NCBI GenBank assembly: GCA_004193555.1
Contig: RPGP01000001.1
Location: 93,501-157,500 of the forward strand
Source: Desulfobacteraceae bacterium Eth-SRB1
Lineage (GTDB): Bacteria > Desulfobacterota > Desulfobacteria > Desulfobacterales > ETH-SRB1
Length of the DNA stretch: 64,000 bases
Direction: 5' to 3'
Shown: one piece after another, positions 50,257-59,250 of the stretch
Layout of the letters: each line of letters opens with the position of its first letter
Position numbering within the stretch: position 1 is the stretch's first letter
The notes under the pieces: generated by a model
Told to the model about the DNA's origin: nothing
Seen by the model: only the letters and a program-made list of their open reading frames with translations
Databases searched by the model: none
Made by a program: the position numbers and the translations under genes

Positions 50257-51186
50257 TTATGTTCCAGCCAAAAAAATTTTTACCGACCTGACAATATCTT
50301 CCAATTGCTCAGGCTTTACCCATACAATCTGCGAATCAGCCTTAAACCAGGTCATTTGACGTTTTGCATATCTTCTTGTGTCCCGTTTAAGCGTCAACAT
50401 TGCTTCATCCCATGAAAGACGCCCCTTTATATAATCAACTGCGTGTCGATAACCGATCGACTGCATCGGCTTGAGATTTTCCGAATAACCCTTGTGAAGA
50501 AGCCTTTTAACCTCATCTACAAGCCCTGCGTCAATCATTGCGTCAACCCTGGAGTTAATACGATCATACAGGATCTCCCTGTTCATATCCAGACCAATGG
50601 TCAAAACTTTAAACGGCTCGTCTGCAAACCTGTGCTCTTCATGGTATTCTGATAAGCTCTTTCCGGTTATCTCATATATTTCAAGAGCCCTTATTATCCT
50701 GTATTCATCATTAGGGTGTATATTTTCGGCCGCTACTGGATCACATTTGCTCAGCCGTGTGTGAAGAAAGTCTGCGCCATGGACTTCTGCCTCTCTTTTC
50801 AGGCGCTCACGGATATTCACATCAGACCGCCCTGCCATAAACAGACCGTATAATAGCGCCTTGATATAAAATCCCGTGCCTCCGGCAACAAATGGGACAA
50901 CATCCCGGCTATCTAATTTCATGCTAATTTCGCGCGCCATCTTTGCATACATGGCAGCGTCAAAGGGTTCATCAGGACAAACAATATCGATCATATGGTG
51001 TTTGATACGGGCCTGTTCATCAATGGTCGGCTTTGCCGTGCCGATATCCATATATTTATATATCTGCATTGAGTCTGCATTTATAATCTCACCCTTAAAT
51101 TCTCCGGCGATTTCAATGGCCGCAGATGTCTTGCCGATCCCGGTGGGACCGCAAATTACAACTATCTTTGGTTTATCAAAGCTCAC
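50257..51186 (-). CDS. miaA: tRNA dimethylallyltransferase
   Basis: 309 residues from GTG 51186. The P-loop is GPTGIGKT (13-20). INADSMQIYKYMDIGTAKP and PFVAGGTGFYIKALLYG are substrate and prenyl-donor motifs. The C-terminal RRYAKRQMTWFK binds tRNA. It adds isopentenyl to A37 of UNN-reading tRNAs. Confidence 0.96.
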   Translation of the reverse strand: MSFDKPKIVVICGPTGIGKTSAAIEIAGEFKGEIINADSMQIYKYMDIGTAKPTIDEQARIKHHMIDIVCPDEPFDAAMYAKMAREISMKLDSRDVVPFVAGGTGFYIKALLYGLFMAGRSDVNIRERLKREAEVHGADFLHTRLSKCDPVAAENIHPNDEYRIIRALEIYEITGKSLSEYHEEHRFADEPFKVLTIGLDMNREILYDRINSRVDAMIDAGLVDEVKRLLHKGYSENLKPMQSIGYRHAVDYIKGRLSWDEAMLTLKRDTRRYAKRQMTWFKADSQIVWVKPEQLEDIVRSVKIFLAGT

Positions 51187-51340
51187 AGTAACCTTTTTTA
51201 TGAACCGTTTTCATCACACTATTTACATAGCGCGTAACGATAAAATGATCAATTTTTAAAAACATTTAAATCTTGCAATGCTCAAACTTTTACTAAAACA
51301 TTTCCTCTTAACAAAATTTTATGCTATGTATTTTATAAAA

Positions 51341-51359
51341 GTAACCGTGAACCGTTACC
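51341..51359. repeat. GTAACCGTGAACCGTTAC palindrome
   Basis: A near-perfect palindrome just upstream of the membrane redox gene, of the same family as 104-127. The 51187-51340 stretch otherwise shows no feature. Confidence 0.6.
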
Positions 51360-51368
51360 TATAAAAAT

Positions 51369-53204
51369 TTGTCGCAAGCGCAAGACAAAGGTTTTGCTTT
51401 TTTTATGCGACCAACAGGAGTCTTTTTTTGCATGGTTTTTAATGTTTTACTTTATACATCTCTGTTTGTCTTTATTTTCGGTGTTATCTGCAAGATCTAC
51501 ACCTGGTTTTCCTGGGAAATCGGTTTTTCATCCAGAGATATCAATAGATCCGAAAGACTGACTGCGGCTTTTAAGGGTATATCAGGAACTATTTTCAGCG
51601 CAAAAATCCTTATCCTGATTAAGGTATTTATCCTTGATGTAGTGTTTCAAAAAAGGATTCTCAAAGAGGATTTTCTCCGCTGGGCCATGCATATGCTCAT
51701 ATACGCAGGTTTTATGTTATTACTGCTCATGCATGCGCTTGACAGGCATATAACCGCCTGTCTGTTCAGCGAATATTACTCCACGTTAAACCCGTTTTTC
51801 TTTTTGAGAAATTTTTTCGGCACAATGGTAATTGCGGGGCTGGCAATCGCCATATACCGGCGCTTTATCCTGAAGGTGCCCCGCCTGAAAACAAACAGCA
51901 TGGATTATTATGCTATAATTATTCTTGCCGTCATTATGGTTTCCGGTTTTTTTCTTGAAGCAACAAAAATCACCTCTATCTCCGATTTTGAAAGGATGGT
52001 AAATGAGTTCTCGGACGTAGATGAAAAAAAAGATCTCAGAGCGCTTGAAAGCCTGTGGGTTCATGAATTTGGAACTGTTTCCCCGGATTTTAAAGAGCCC
52101 TTTGAGCAAAAACTGCTTGAACATGGCCGTGAAATCCATGAAACAAATTGCGCTGCCTGCCATTCTTCTCCAAAATGGGCTTTTGCAGGATATGCTCTGG
52201 GAAATATTTTAAAGCCAGTAGCTTTAAGCCTGGACAGGGCTGGAGGCTCCAAAATTCTGTGGTATATTCATATACTGGCCTGCTTTTTGGGTCTGGCCTA
52301 TCTTCCATTCAGCAAAATGTTCCATATAATCGCCGGCCCGATAAGTTTACTTGCCAATGCTGTCATGGAAAAAGGCAAGTCAGATCCTGCAAACATTACA
52401 ACACGGCAGGTGATGGAGCTGGACGCATGCACCCATTGCGGAGCATGCAGCCTTAGGTGTTCCGCTGCCGTAGCATTTGACGCTTTGGGCAATGAAAATA
52501 TTCTGCCATCGGAAAAAATGGTTTCTCTAAAGAGCTTAATTGCCGGGAAAAAGTTAGGCTCTATGGAGATAAAAGCCGTTCAGGAGGGGATTTGCCTTTG
52601 CACGAATTGTGATCGATGCACAGTGGTTTGTCCTGTGGGGATCAATCTTAAGGAATTGTGGCTTAACGTGCGTGAGGGTTTAATACAAAAAGGGCATCCT
52701 GAACCGCTGCTACTTTCTCCTTTTTCTTTTGTCAGAGGACTAAACCAATACGAGCTGCCGGCTGATGAGTATTATAAACCTGTTAAGGCCGCAAAACAGG
52801 CTGTGGCAGGAAAATTTGACTCGCTGATAAAGCAAAGCCCTCTGATTCTCGATGGAAAAGAGGTTGAGAAATTTAATCAATTATCCAAAGATAATACATT
52901 TTCATATTGCTTTAGCTGCGAGAACTGCACCAGCGTATGCCCGGTGGTATGCAGTTTTGATAAACCTGAAGAAGCGCTGGGACTGCTGCCGCATCAGATT
53001 ATGCGCTGTCTTGGTCTTGGCCTTATTGAAATGGCGTCAGGCGCAAGTATGATCTGGGACTGTCTAACATGTTATCAATGTCAGGAAAACTGTCCACAGA
53101 ACGTAAATGTCACTGATCTGTTCTTTGGATTAAAAAATCTTGCAATCAAAAATGTGAAAAAAGCATCAAGCGAAAAAGAATTATCACAAAGACATGAAGC
53201 TTAA
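51369..53204 (+). CDS. NarI-like cytochrome b / haem c / HdrC-type FeS membrane protein
   Basis: 611 residues from TTG 51369. ATG 51405 and ATG 51432 are alternatives and no ribosome-binding site is decisive. Five predicted membrane helices lie at about 18-48, 104-126, 143-165, 179-200 and 295-330. Histidines 108/122 in helix 2 and 301/319 in helix 5 (18 apart, as in NarI) could bind two haems b. The helix 4-5 loop, predicted periplasmic, holds CAACH (261-265), a c-haem site. The cytoplasmic C-terminus has four CxxCxxCxxxC motifs (354-364, 411-421, 514-524, 565-575). It has no CCG domain. It likely links quinone or cytochrome c to the HdrB/HdrA encoded next. Confidence 0.8.
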   Translation: MSQAQDKGFAFFMRPTGVFFCMVFNVLLYTSLFVFIFGVICKIYTWFSWEIGFSSRDINRSERLTAAFKGISGTIFSAKILILIKVFILDVVFQKRILKEDFLRWAMHMLIYAGFMLLLLMHALDRHITACLFSEYYSTLNPFFFLRNFFGTMVIAGLAIAIYRRFILKVPRLKTNSMDYYAIIILAVIMVSGFFLEATKITSISDFERMVNEFSDVDEKKDLRALESLWVHEFGTVSPDFKEPFEQKLLEHGREIHETNCAACHSSPKWAFAGYALGNILKPVALSLDRAGGSKILWYIHILACFLGLAYLPFSKMFHIIAGPISLLANAVMEKGKSDPANITTRQVMELDACTHCGACSLRCSAAVAFDALGNENILPSEKMVSLKSLIAGKKLGSMEIKAVQEGICLCTNCDRCTVVCPVGINLKELWLNVREGLIQKGHPEPLLLSPFSFVRGLNQYELPADEYYKPVKAAKQAVAGKFDSLIKQSPLILDGKEVEKFNQLSKDNTFSYCFSCENCTSVCPVVCSFDKPEEALGLLPHQIMRCLGLGLIEMASGASMIWDCLTCYQCQENCPQNVNVTDLFFGLKNLAIKNVKKASSEKELSQRHEA

Positions 53205-53291
53205 ATTAATGAGCTTTAGTCACTTTAAACTTTATCTGTTTCGTGCTTTCGAACTTTCGTGTTTTCGTGATTAAATAAGGATTGAAACAGA

Positions 53292-54164
53292 ATGATTAAA
53301 TATGCATTATTTTTGGGTTGCAATATACCGGCAAGGGTAAGCCAGTATGAAGATTCTTCCAAGGCGGTTTTAAAGAATCTAAGCGTGGACCTGATTGAAA
53401 TGCGCGACTTTAGCTGCTGTGGTTATCCGATGAGAAATATTGACGAGAAAGCATATATTCTGTCTGCCGCCAAAAACCTGGCATTAGCTGAAAAGCAAGG
53501 CATCAACATACTGACTCTGTGCCAATGCTGTTTCGGAAGTCTAAAAAAGGCTGAATGTCTCCTTAAAGAAGATTCAGACCTGCGACAGGATATAAACCAG
53601 ACGCTTGCTGATATTGGTTTAAAATATGAAGGCAACATAACTGTAAAACATCTACTTTCCGTCCTTTATCATGATGTGGGCATTGACGCCATAAAAGGCA
53701 GTTTGTCAGGATCATATAAAGACTTAAAAATTGCTGCCCATTATGGATGCCACGCTCTGCGTCCCAGCAAAATCACCCAGTTTGACGATCCAGTTGCCCC
53801 CACAATATTTGATGAACTGGTGGAAATAACCGGAGCCGTATCTATTGACTGGCCAAAAAAACTGGAATGCTGTGGAGCGCCTTTAAGAGGAATAAATGAT
53901 GAAGTATCGATTGGTTTGACAAAAAAGAAGGTGTCAGATGCCGGAAATTCAGGCGCCGACTATCTATGCACAGCCTGTCCATTCTGTCATCTGCAATTTG
54001 ATTTTCTTCAAAAGAGGATTGTCTCCGATAAAGGAAATAGCGAACATCTTGCCCCTGTTCTTTATCCTCAGCTTCTTGGTCTGTGTATGGGCATCGATAA
54101 AAAAACGCTGGGAATCGGCAAGGATCTTAATGGATTGATGGAAATAATAAATGTCAAAAGATAA
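53292..54164 (+). CDS. hdrB: HdrB-like heterodisulfide reductase subunit
   Basis: 290 residues with two complete CCG domains. The first has Cys10, Cys42-Cys43-Gly, Cys77 and Cys80. The second has Cys153, Cys193-Cys194-Gly, Cys229 and Cys232. Such domains hold non-cubane [4Fe-4S] clusters that reduce disulfides in methanogen HdrB. The complete set suggests a catalytic subunit and not a mere electron relay. The physiological disulfide in a bacterium is unknown. The end overlaps hdrA by 14 bases. Confidence 0.88.
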   Translation: MIKYALFLGCNIPARVSQYEDSSKAVLKNLSVDLIEMRDFSCCGYPMRNIDEKAYILSAAKNLALAEKQGINILTLCQCCFGSLKKAECLLKEDSDLRQDINQTLADIGLKYEGNITVKHLLSVLYHDVGIDAIKGSLSGSYKDLKIAAHYGCHALRPSKITQFDDPVAPTIFDELVEITGAVSIDWPKKLECCGAPLRGINDEVSIGLTKKKVSDAGNSGADYLCTACPFCHLQFDFLQKRIVSDKGNSEHLAPVLYPQLLGLCMGIDKKTLGIGKDLNGLMEIINVKR

Positions 54165-57100
54165 AACAGGCTCAGTTGTGGTAATAGGCGGCGGAATCGC
54201 CGGTATGCAGGCAGCGCTGGATCTGGCCAATTCCGGGTATTATGTCTATCTTGTAGAAAGGTCGGCTTCCATAGGCGGCATAATGTCGCAATTAGATAAG
54301 ACCTTCCCCACCAATGACTGTGCCATGTGCATTATGTCCCCTAAGCTGGTAGAAGTCGGCCGGCATATTAATATAGAATTGCTGACCCTTTCTGAGGTGA
54401 ATGGAATTTCCGGCAAGGAGGGAAATTTTGAGGTCAGCGTGACACAACATCCACGTTATGTGGATACTGACAAGTGCATTGCGTGCGGTCTGTGTGCCGA
54501 GAAGTGTCCCAAAAAAGTACTTAATGAGTATGATGGCGGGCTGAGTAAACGCAAGGCAATCTATGTAAAATATCCTCAGGCTGTTCCTTTAAAATACTCT
54601 ATTGATGCAAAAAATTGTATCTACTTTAAAAAAGGAAAATGCAGAATATGCGAAAAATTCTGCCCTAATGGGGCTATCAATTTTGACGATCAAAAAAAGG
54701 AATTAACCTTGAAGGTAGGGGCTGTTGTCTTAGCCTTGGGAAGCAAGGTCTTTGATCCGAGCGTCCATGATACTTACGGCTACAAGAAATATCCCAATAT
54801 TGTTACCAGCCTGGAATTCGAAAGGATTCTCTCTGCTTCCGGTCCTTATGGCGGGAGACTGGTTCGGCCATCAGATAAAAAAGAGCCCGAAAAGATTGCC
54901 TGGCTTCAATGCATAGGGTCCAGAGATGAGCGCCCGGGCGCCAAAGGATACTGCTCTGCTGTCTGCTGCACCTATGCCATTAAGGAAGCCATGTTAGCCA
55001 AGGAACACAGCAAAGGGGAGCTGGATACAGCCATTTTTTATATTGATATCCGCACTCACGGAAAAGACTTTGAGAGATATTTTAACCGCGCAAAGGATGA
55101 ATCAGGAATCCGTTTTATCAAATCGAAAATTACCGGCATTCCACTGGTTAATGAAACAGGAAAGCATCTTATTCGCTATATAGACGAGGCCGGTAAAAGA
55201 GTCGAAGAAGAATTTGACATAGTGGTGCTGTCCGTAGGCCTGGGCATAACCGGAAAATCTGCGGATATGGCTCAAAAACTGGGTATCGAACTTGATCGCT
55301 ATAATTTTGCAGCTACCAGTAGCTTTGAACCTGTTCAAAGTTCCAGGCCGGGCATCTATGTTTGCGGCGCGTTTCAGGCTCCCAAGGATATTCCATCGTC
55401 GGTTATAGATGCCAGCGCCGCCGCAGGCGTTGCGGGGAGTAAATTAGCCGAATCTCGGTGGTCCCTCACAAAAACAAAACATATCCCTGAAAAGATTGAT
55501 ATACGCGGAGAACCCACTCGGATCGGCGTTTTTGTCTGCCGTTGCGGCACAAATATTGCGGGCGTTGTTGATGTCCCTTTTCTGGTCGAGTTTGCGCAAA
55601 GCCTGCCCGGTGTTGTCTATGCAGAGGAAAACATGTTCAGTTGCTCCCAGGACACCCAGGATAAAATAACCAGGGTCGTTAAAGAGCAACGATTGAATAG
55701 GATGGTTGTCGCGGCTTGCACCCCTAAGACGCATGAACCGCTTTTCCAGGAGACTTTGACCAACGCTGGTATCAATAAGTATCTTTTCGAGATGGCCAAT
55801 ATCCGCAACATGTGCTCCTGGGTACATAAGGACAATCCCGAACAAGCCACGCAAAAAGCCAAAGATCTCATTAGAATGGCTGTGTCAAAGGCGGCCCTCC
55901 TTGAACCATTAACCGAACCTGTTATGCAGATTAATCAGAAGGCTATTGTTATTGGGGGGGGCGTTGCGGGTATGGTAGCGGCCAAGAACCTGGCAGAGCA
56001 GAACTACATAACATACCTGATTGAAAAAACCGATACCCTTGGTGGACAGGCGCGCCATCTCCACGAAACCTGGCAAGGTGAGAACATTCAACAATATTTA
56101 GCCGGTCTGATAGAGGATGTACGGTCCGACAAAAACATAGAAATATTCCTGAATTCCCGGATCGAACATGTGGACGGTTTTGGAGGGGATTTTAAAACAA
56201 CGATCCAGCACAATGGCGAAAGCAAAGTCCTGGAACACGGGGTGACGATTATTGCATCCGGCGCCTCGGAGCTCAAGCCGAACCAGTATCTTTACGGCAA
56301 AGATCCTCGTGTTGTAACCGGTTTGGAATTTCAGCAGCGTCTGATTGATAATGATCCCTCGTTAGGGCAGCTCAATACGGCTGTGTTTGTACAATGTGTT
56401 GGTTCGCGTATCCCGCAACGGCCTTACTGCTCTAAGGTCTGCTGCACACAGTCGATTAAAAGTGCCGTAAAGCTCAAAGAAATCAATCCCAAAATGAACA
56501 TCTTTGTGCTTTACAGGGATATGCGACCCTATGGCCTGCGAGAGAATCTTTATCGGAAAGCGCGTTCTGCCGGGATTAACTTTGTCCGCTATAATTTTGA
56601 CAAAGAGTTTACAGTAGCGACTGAACAGGGAGATTTACAGGTTGCTTTCACTGATTGCGTGCTCAGGCGGAATATGGAGATCCGTTCCGACCTTTTGATT
56701 CTGGCCTCTGCTATTGTCCCGGAAAAAAAGAATCCATTAGCGCAATTCTATAAAGTGCCGCAGAATGATGACGGTTTTTTTGTAGAAGCGCATGTCAAAC
56801 TCCGGCCTGTTGATTTTGCCACAGATGGTGTGTTCGTGTGTGGGCTTGCCCATGCTCCAAAAACGATAGATGAATCCATAACACAGGCTCAGGCCGCAGC
56901 AGCAAGAGCGGTGACGCTTCTGTCCGCGATGAGCATCTCGGTAAGCAGCACAGTAGCTTATGTCAATCCAAACTTTTGCAGCAGTTGCGGCGTTTGTGTA
57001 TCAATATGCCCATATTCTGCGGCCATGTTTAATGAAAAAAACGGTAAAGCTGAAATTGAACCAACATTGTGCAAAGGGTGCGGTCTTTGCGCTGCATCCT

Positions 57101-57186
57101 GCAGGTCAGGGGCTATTAATCTTAATGGATTTGATAATGATCAGATCTTTGCGCAGATTTATGCAATGAATAAAGTAGTCTTATAA
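54151..57186 (+). CDS. hdrA: Long HdrA-like flavin subunit with two FAD domains
   Basis: 1011 residues, about 1.5 times methanogen HdrA. Residues 1-440 form a QmoA-like FAD half: GGGIAG at 13-18, DCAMC at 57-60, and [4Fe-4S] cysteines 109/112/115/119 and 156/164/167/171. From about 460 an HdrA N-terminal module follows (GVFVCRCGTNI, then AACTPKTHEPLF). A second FAD domain begins at about 596 (VIGGGVAGMVAA). A C-terminal two-cluster ferredoxin is at about 943-985 (CSSCGVCVSICP, CKGCGLCAASC). HdrA is the flavin-bifurcation site in related complexes. Bifurcation here is inferred from family and context. Confidence 0.9.
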   Translation: MSKDKTGSVVVIGGGIAGMQAALDLANSGYYVYLVERSASIGGIMSQLDKTFPTNDCAMCIMSPKLVEVGRHINIELLTLSEVNGISGKEGNFEVSVTQHPRYVDTDKCIACGLCAEKCPKKVLNEYDGGLSKRKAIYVKYPQAVPLKYSIDAKNCIYFKKGKCRICEKFCPNGAINFDDQKKELTLKVGAVVLALGSKVFDPSVHDTYGYKKYPNIVTSLEFERILSASGPYGGRLVRPSDKKEPEKIAWLQCIGSRDERPGAKGYCSAVCCTYAIKEAMLAKEHSKGELDTAIFYIDIRTHGKDFERYFNRAKDESGIRFIKSKITGIPLVNETGKHLIRYIDEAGKRVEEEFDIVVLSVGLGITGKSADMAQKLGIELDRYNFAATSSFEPVQSSRPGIYVCGAFQAPKDIPSSVIDASAAAGVAGSKLAESRWSLTKTKHIPEKIDIRGEPTRIGVFVCRCGTNIAGVVDVPFLVEFAQSLPGVVYAEENMFSCSQDTQDKITRVVKEQRLNRMVVAACTPKTHEPLFQETLTNAGINKYLFEMANIRNMCSWVHKDNPEQATQKAKDLIRMAVSKAALLEPLTEPVMQINQKAIVIGGGVAGMVAAKNLAEQNYITYLIEKTDTLGGQARHLHETWQGENIQQYLAGLIEDVRSDKNIEIFLNSRIEHVDGFGGDFKTTIQHNGESKVLEHGVTIIASGASELKPNQYLYGKDPRVVTGLEFQQRLIDNDPSLGQLNTAVFVQCVGSRIPQRPYCSKVCCTQSIKSAVKLKEINPKMNIFVLYRDMRPYGLRENLYRKARSAGINFVRYNFDKEFTVATEQGDLQVAFTDCVLRRNMEIRSDLLILASAIVPEKKNPLAQFYKVPQNDDGFFVEAHVKLRPVDFATDGVFVCGLAHAPKTIDESITQAQAAAARAVTLLSAMSISVSSTVAYVNPNFCSSCGVCVSICPYSAAMFNEKNGKAEIEPTLCKGCGLCAASCRSGAINLNGFDNDQIFAQIYAMNKVVL

Positions 57187-57310
57187 GTGCCTAAAGTGAG
57201 CTAAAGTATGTTAAAGTGCCTAAAGTTAAGGAATGAGCCTTCGGCGCAGCCAATCTTAAAAAAGATGGAGCGAAGCGACTCATTAACTTTAGCTCACTTT
57301 AGGCACTTTA
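57187..57310. repeat. Inverted array of AAAGT units (copy 1)
   Basis: GTGCCTAAAGTGAGCTAAAG continues through two more AAAGT units at 9-10-base intervals. The complementary run follows at 57283-57310. The centre has AATGAG/CTCATT arms. It lies between hdrA and mvhD within the operon. A second copy is at 62572-62790. Confidence 0.75.
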
Positions 57311-57334
57311 AATTTATTATTGGAGATTCTTATA

Positions 57335-57769
57335 ATGCCTGATTGGGAACCAAAAATTGTAACTTTTTTATGCAACTGGTGCAGCTATGAAGCCGCTGAT
57401 CTTGCAGGTATCAGCCGTCTGCAATACCCGTCAAACATCAGGGTTATAAGGGTCCCCTGTACCGGACGGATGAGCCCCAAATTTATACTGGCTGCTTTTG
57501 GAAAGGGCGCAGACGGGGTTTGGGTATCCGGATGCCATCCTGGAGAATGCCATTACATAGCAGGTAATTACTATGCCCGTCGAAAGTTTTCACTCTTTAA
57601 AAGCCTTATAGAATACATGGGCATCGAACCTGGCCGCCTTCATTTTTCATGGATATCCGCGGCAGAAGGAGCAAAGTTCGCTGAAGTCGCAATCAAGGTA
57701 ATCAAGACGGTAAAGGACTTAGGACCTTCGAAATATTTCATCAAAAAAATAAATGACAGGGCAGCTTAA
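57335..57769 (+). CDS. mvhD: MvhD-like [2Fe-2S] subunit
   Basis: 144 residues from ATG 57335, behind GGAG. The cysteine pattern is the family's: FLCNWCSYEAAD, RVPCTGRM and GCHPGECHY. MvhD passes electrons between HdrA and an input dehydrogenase or hydrogenase. No hydrogenase lies nearby; the following FrhB/FdhB-like gene is the likely partner. Confidence 0.9.
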   Translation: MPDWEPKIVTFLCNWCSYEAADLAGISRLQYPSNIRVIRVPCTGRMSPKFILAAFGKGADGVWVSGCHPGECHYIAGNYYARRKFSLFKSLIEYMGIEPGRLHFSWISAAEGAKFAEVAIKVIKTVKDLGPSKYFIKKINDRAA

Positions 57770-57770
57770 C

Positions 57771-58718
57771 ATGTTAGGGTATATAACTAAAATACGGACA
57801 ATATCAGAAAGGCTCTTAAAAGAAAGCAGGGTAGATATGGTAATAGGTTTCCGCAAGGGAACCGTGCCGATGATGAACGAGCCTTGTATTGTTAAAAGTC
57901 CCGAAAATGTAAAAGAGCTTGTTTGGGACAGCAACTGCGGAATCAACCTGGCAAACTATCTGACCAATAGAAAAGAAAAAATTGCCATTATTGCAAAGGG
58001 CTGCGATTCAAGAAATATTGTCACCCATATAATTGAAAACAAAATTAAAAGAGACCAGATGTTTATTATCGGAGTACCGTGCAAGGGGATGATCGACAGG
58101 CATAAAATTGCCTCGATGTTTGAGAGGGAAATAATCGAGGTTGTAGAGGAGGAAAACAAGATCATCGTAAGGGGTAATGATTCTGAAAAAGTCTTTAAAA
58201 AAACAGAGGTGCTGCAGGAAAACTGCGCAATATGCGTCCATCGGAACCCTGTTATATATGATGAACTTGTCGCCGATCTTGTCGAAGAACAAAAGGATGT
58301 CGATAGATATGAGGATGTACGCCGGATCGAGGCTATGCAGCCTGAAAAAAAACAGGATTATTTTAATAATCTACTTTCTGCCTGCATCCGCTGCTATGCA
58401 TGCAGAAATGCGTGCCCGCTTTGCTACTGCCCCACATGTTTTGTAGATGAATCCAGGCCTCAGTGGTTAGGAAAAAGTATTGATTCTGTAGATATTAAAA
58501 CCTTCCATTTGCTAAGGGCCTTTCATTGCGCCGGCAGATGCACAGATTGCGGCGCTTGTGAACGGGCATGTCCAATGGGTATAAATGTCAGGCTATTTAC
58601 AAAAAAACTGGAAAAGGATTGTCTTGAATTATATGGCTGGGAAGCTGGCCTGTCTCTAAAGGAACGTCCGCCCCTTGATACATACAGGCCTGATGATCCT
58701 GAGGATTTTATTAAGTAA
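57771..58718 (+). CDS. FrhB/FdhB-like FeS flavoprotein
   Basis: 315 residues from ATG 57771, one base after the mvhD stop; ATG 57753 is an alternative. The N-terminal half has the F420-hydrogenase/formate-dehydrogenase beta pattern: GFRKGTVPMMNEP, KGCDSRNI, GVPCKGMID and CAICVHRNP. The C-terminal half has two [4Fe-4S] motifs, CIRCYACRNACPLCYCPTC and CTDCGACERACPMGINV. It probably feeds or accepts electrons for MvhD/HdrA. The donor could be NAD(P)H, formate via a separate catalytic subunit, or a ferredoxin; the sequence does not decide. Confidence 0.8.
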   Translation: MLGYITKIRTISERLLKESRVDMVIGFRKGTVPMMNEPCIVKSPENVKELVWDSNCGINLANYLTNRKEKIAIIAKGCDSRNIVTHIIENKIKRDQMFIIGVPCKGMIDRHKIASMFEREIIEVVEEENKIIVRGNDSEKVFKKTEVLQENCAICVHRNPVIYDELVADLVEEQKDVDRYEDVRRIEAMQPEKKQDYFNNLLSACIRCYACRNACPLCYCPTCFVDESRPQWLGKSIDSVDIKTFHLLRAFHCAGRCTDCGACERACPMGINVRLFTKKLEKDCLELYGWEAGLSLKERPPLDTYRPDDPEDFIK

Positions 58719-59067
58719 AGAATCCTGGCCCAGAGGACCAGGCTTTGGCTAACCCCAGAGGGGATTTGCTTTGTTGGCAGTTCATTGATTTATCGAAATC
58801 CCAAATATCAAATTGCAAATTACAAATTACAAACAATTTCCAATGACCGAAATTCGAAAATCCAAACCACGCCATAGTGTAGTTCTGGAGGGTTTTGGTC
58901 ATTGAATATTGGGATTTGAGATTTATTTGAGATTTGACGCTTGTAATTTGTGATTTTAGACACAAAAATCCAAGGCAAAGCCATCTATCTCTGACCTGGC
59001 CAAAAGGACCAGGTTTTTCAGGACATAATAAAACACTTAGGAATCGAGGGATTAAGGGATTAGCTTA
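58719..59067. repeat. Gene-free region with AATTTG-rich inverted repeat
   Basis: This stretch holds an inverted repeat at about 58798-58970, AATCCCAAATATCAAATTGC on the left against GATTTGAGATTTGACGC and similar on the right. Its core includes CAATGACCGAAATTCG and GGTTTTGGTCATTG. No coding frame is convincing. Confidence 0.5.
58994..59018 (+). terminator. Possible terminator of the Hdr-type operon
   Basis: ACCTGGCC, an AAAA loop and GGACCAGG form a stem with one bulge, followed by TTTTT. It lies 276 bases past the last gene. A similar but T-less hairpin is found at about 58727-58745. Confidence 0.4.
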
Positions 59068-59120
59068 TTAGGCTGTTAGGCTGTTAGGCTGTTAGGCTGT
59101 TAGGCTGTTAGGCTGTTAGG
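59068..59120. repeat. Tandem octamer TTAGGCTG array
   Basis: Six perfect 8-bp copies followed by TTAGG, with no spacers. The unit is unrelated in sequence to the GTCGAGTG array but has the same period. The 59121-59250 remainder is AT-rich and shows nothing recognisable. Confidence 0.9.
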
Positions 59121-59250
59121 TCAGATGATTAGAGCATTAACAATTAAGTATTAACAATTGATTATTAATTTAGGGATTGAGGGATTAAAATCAATAGTCC
59201 GCCGCAGACGGATCAATTCCTAATTCCTAAATTCAATATTTTTGATCGTT

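Noticed and set aside
59068..59120. Possible CRISPR array
   Set aside because: The 8-bp units are directly adjacent with no spacers, and no cas gene is in the window.
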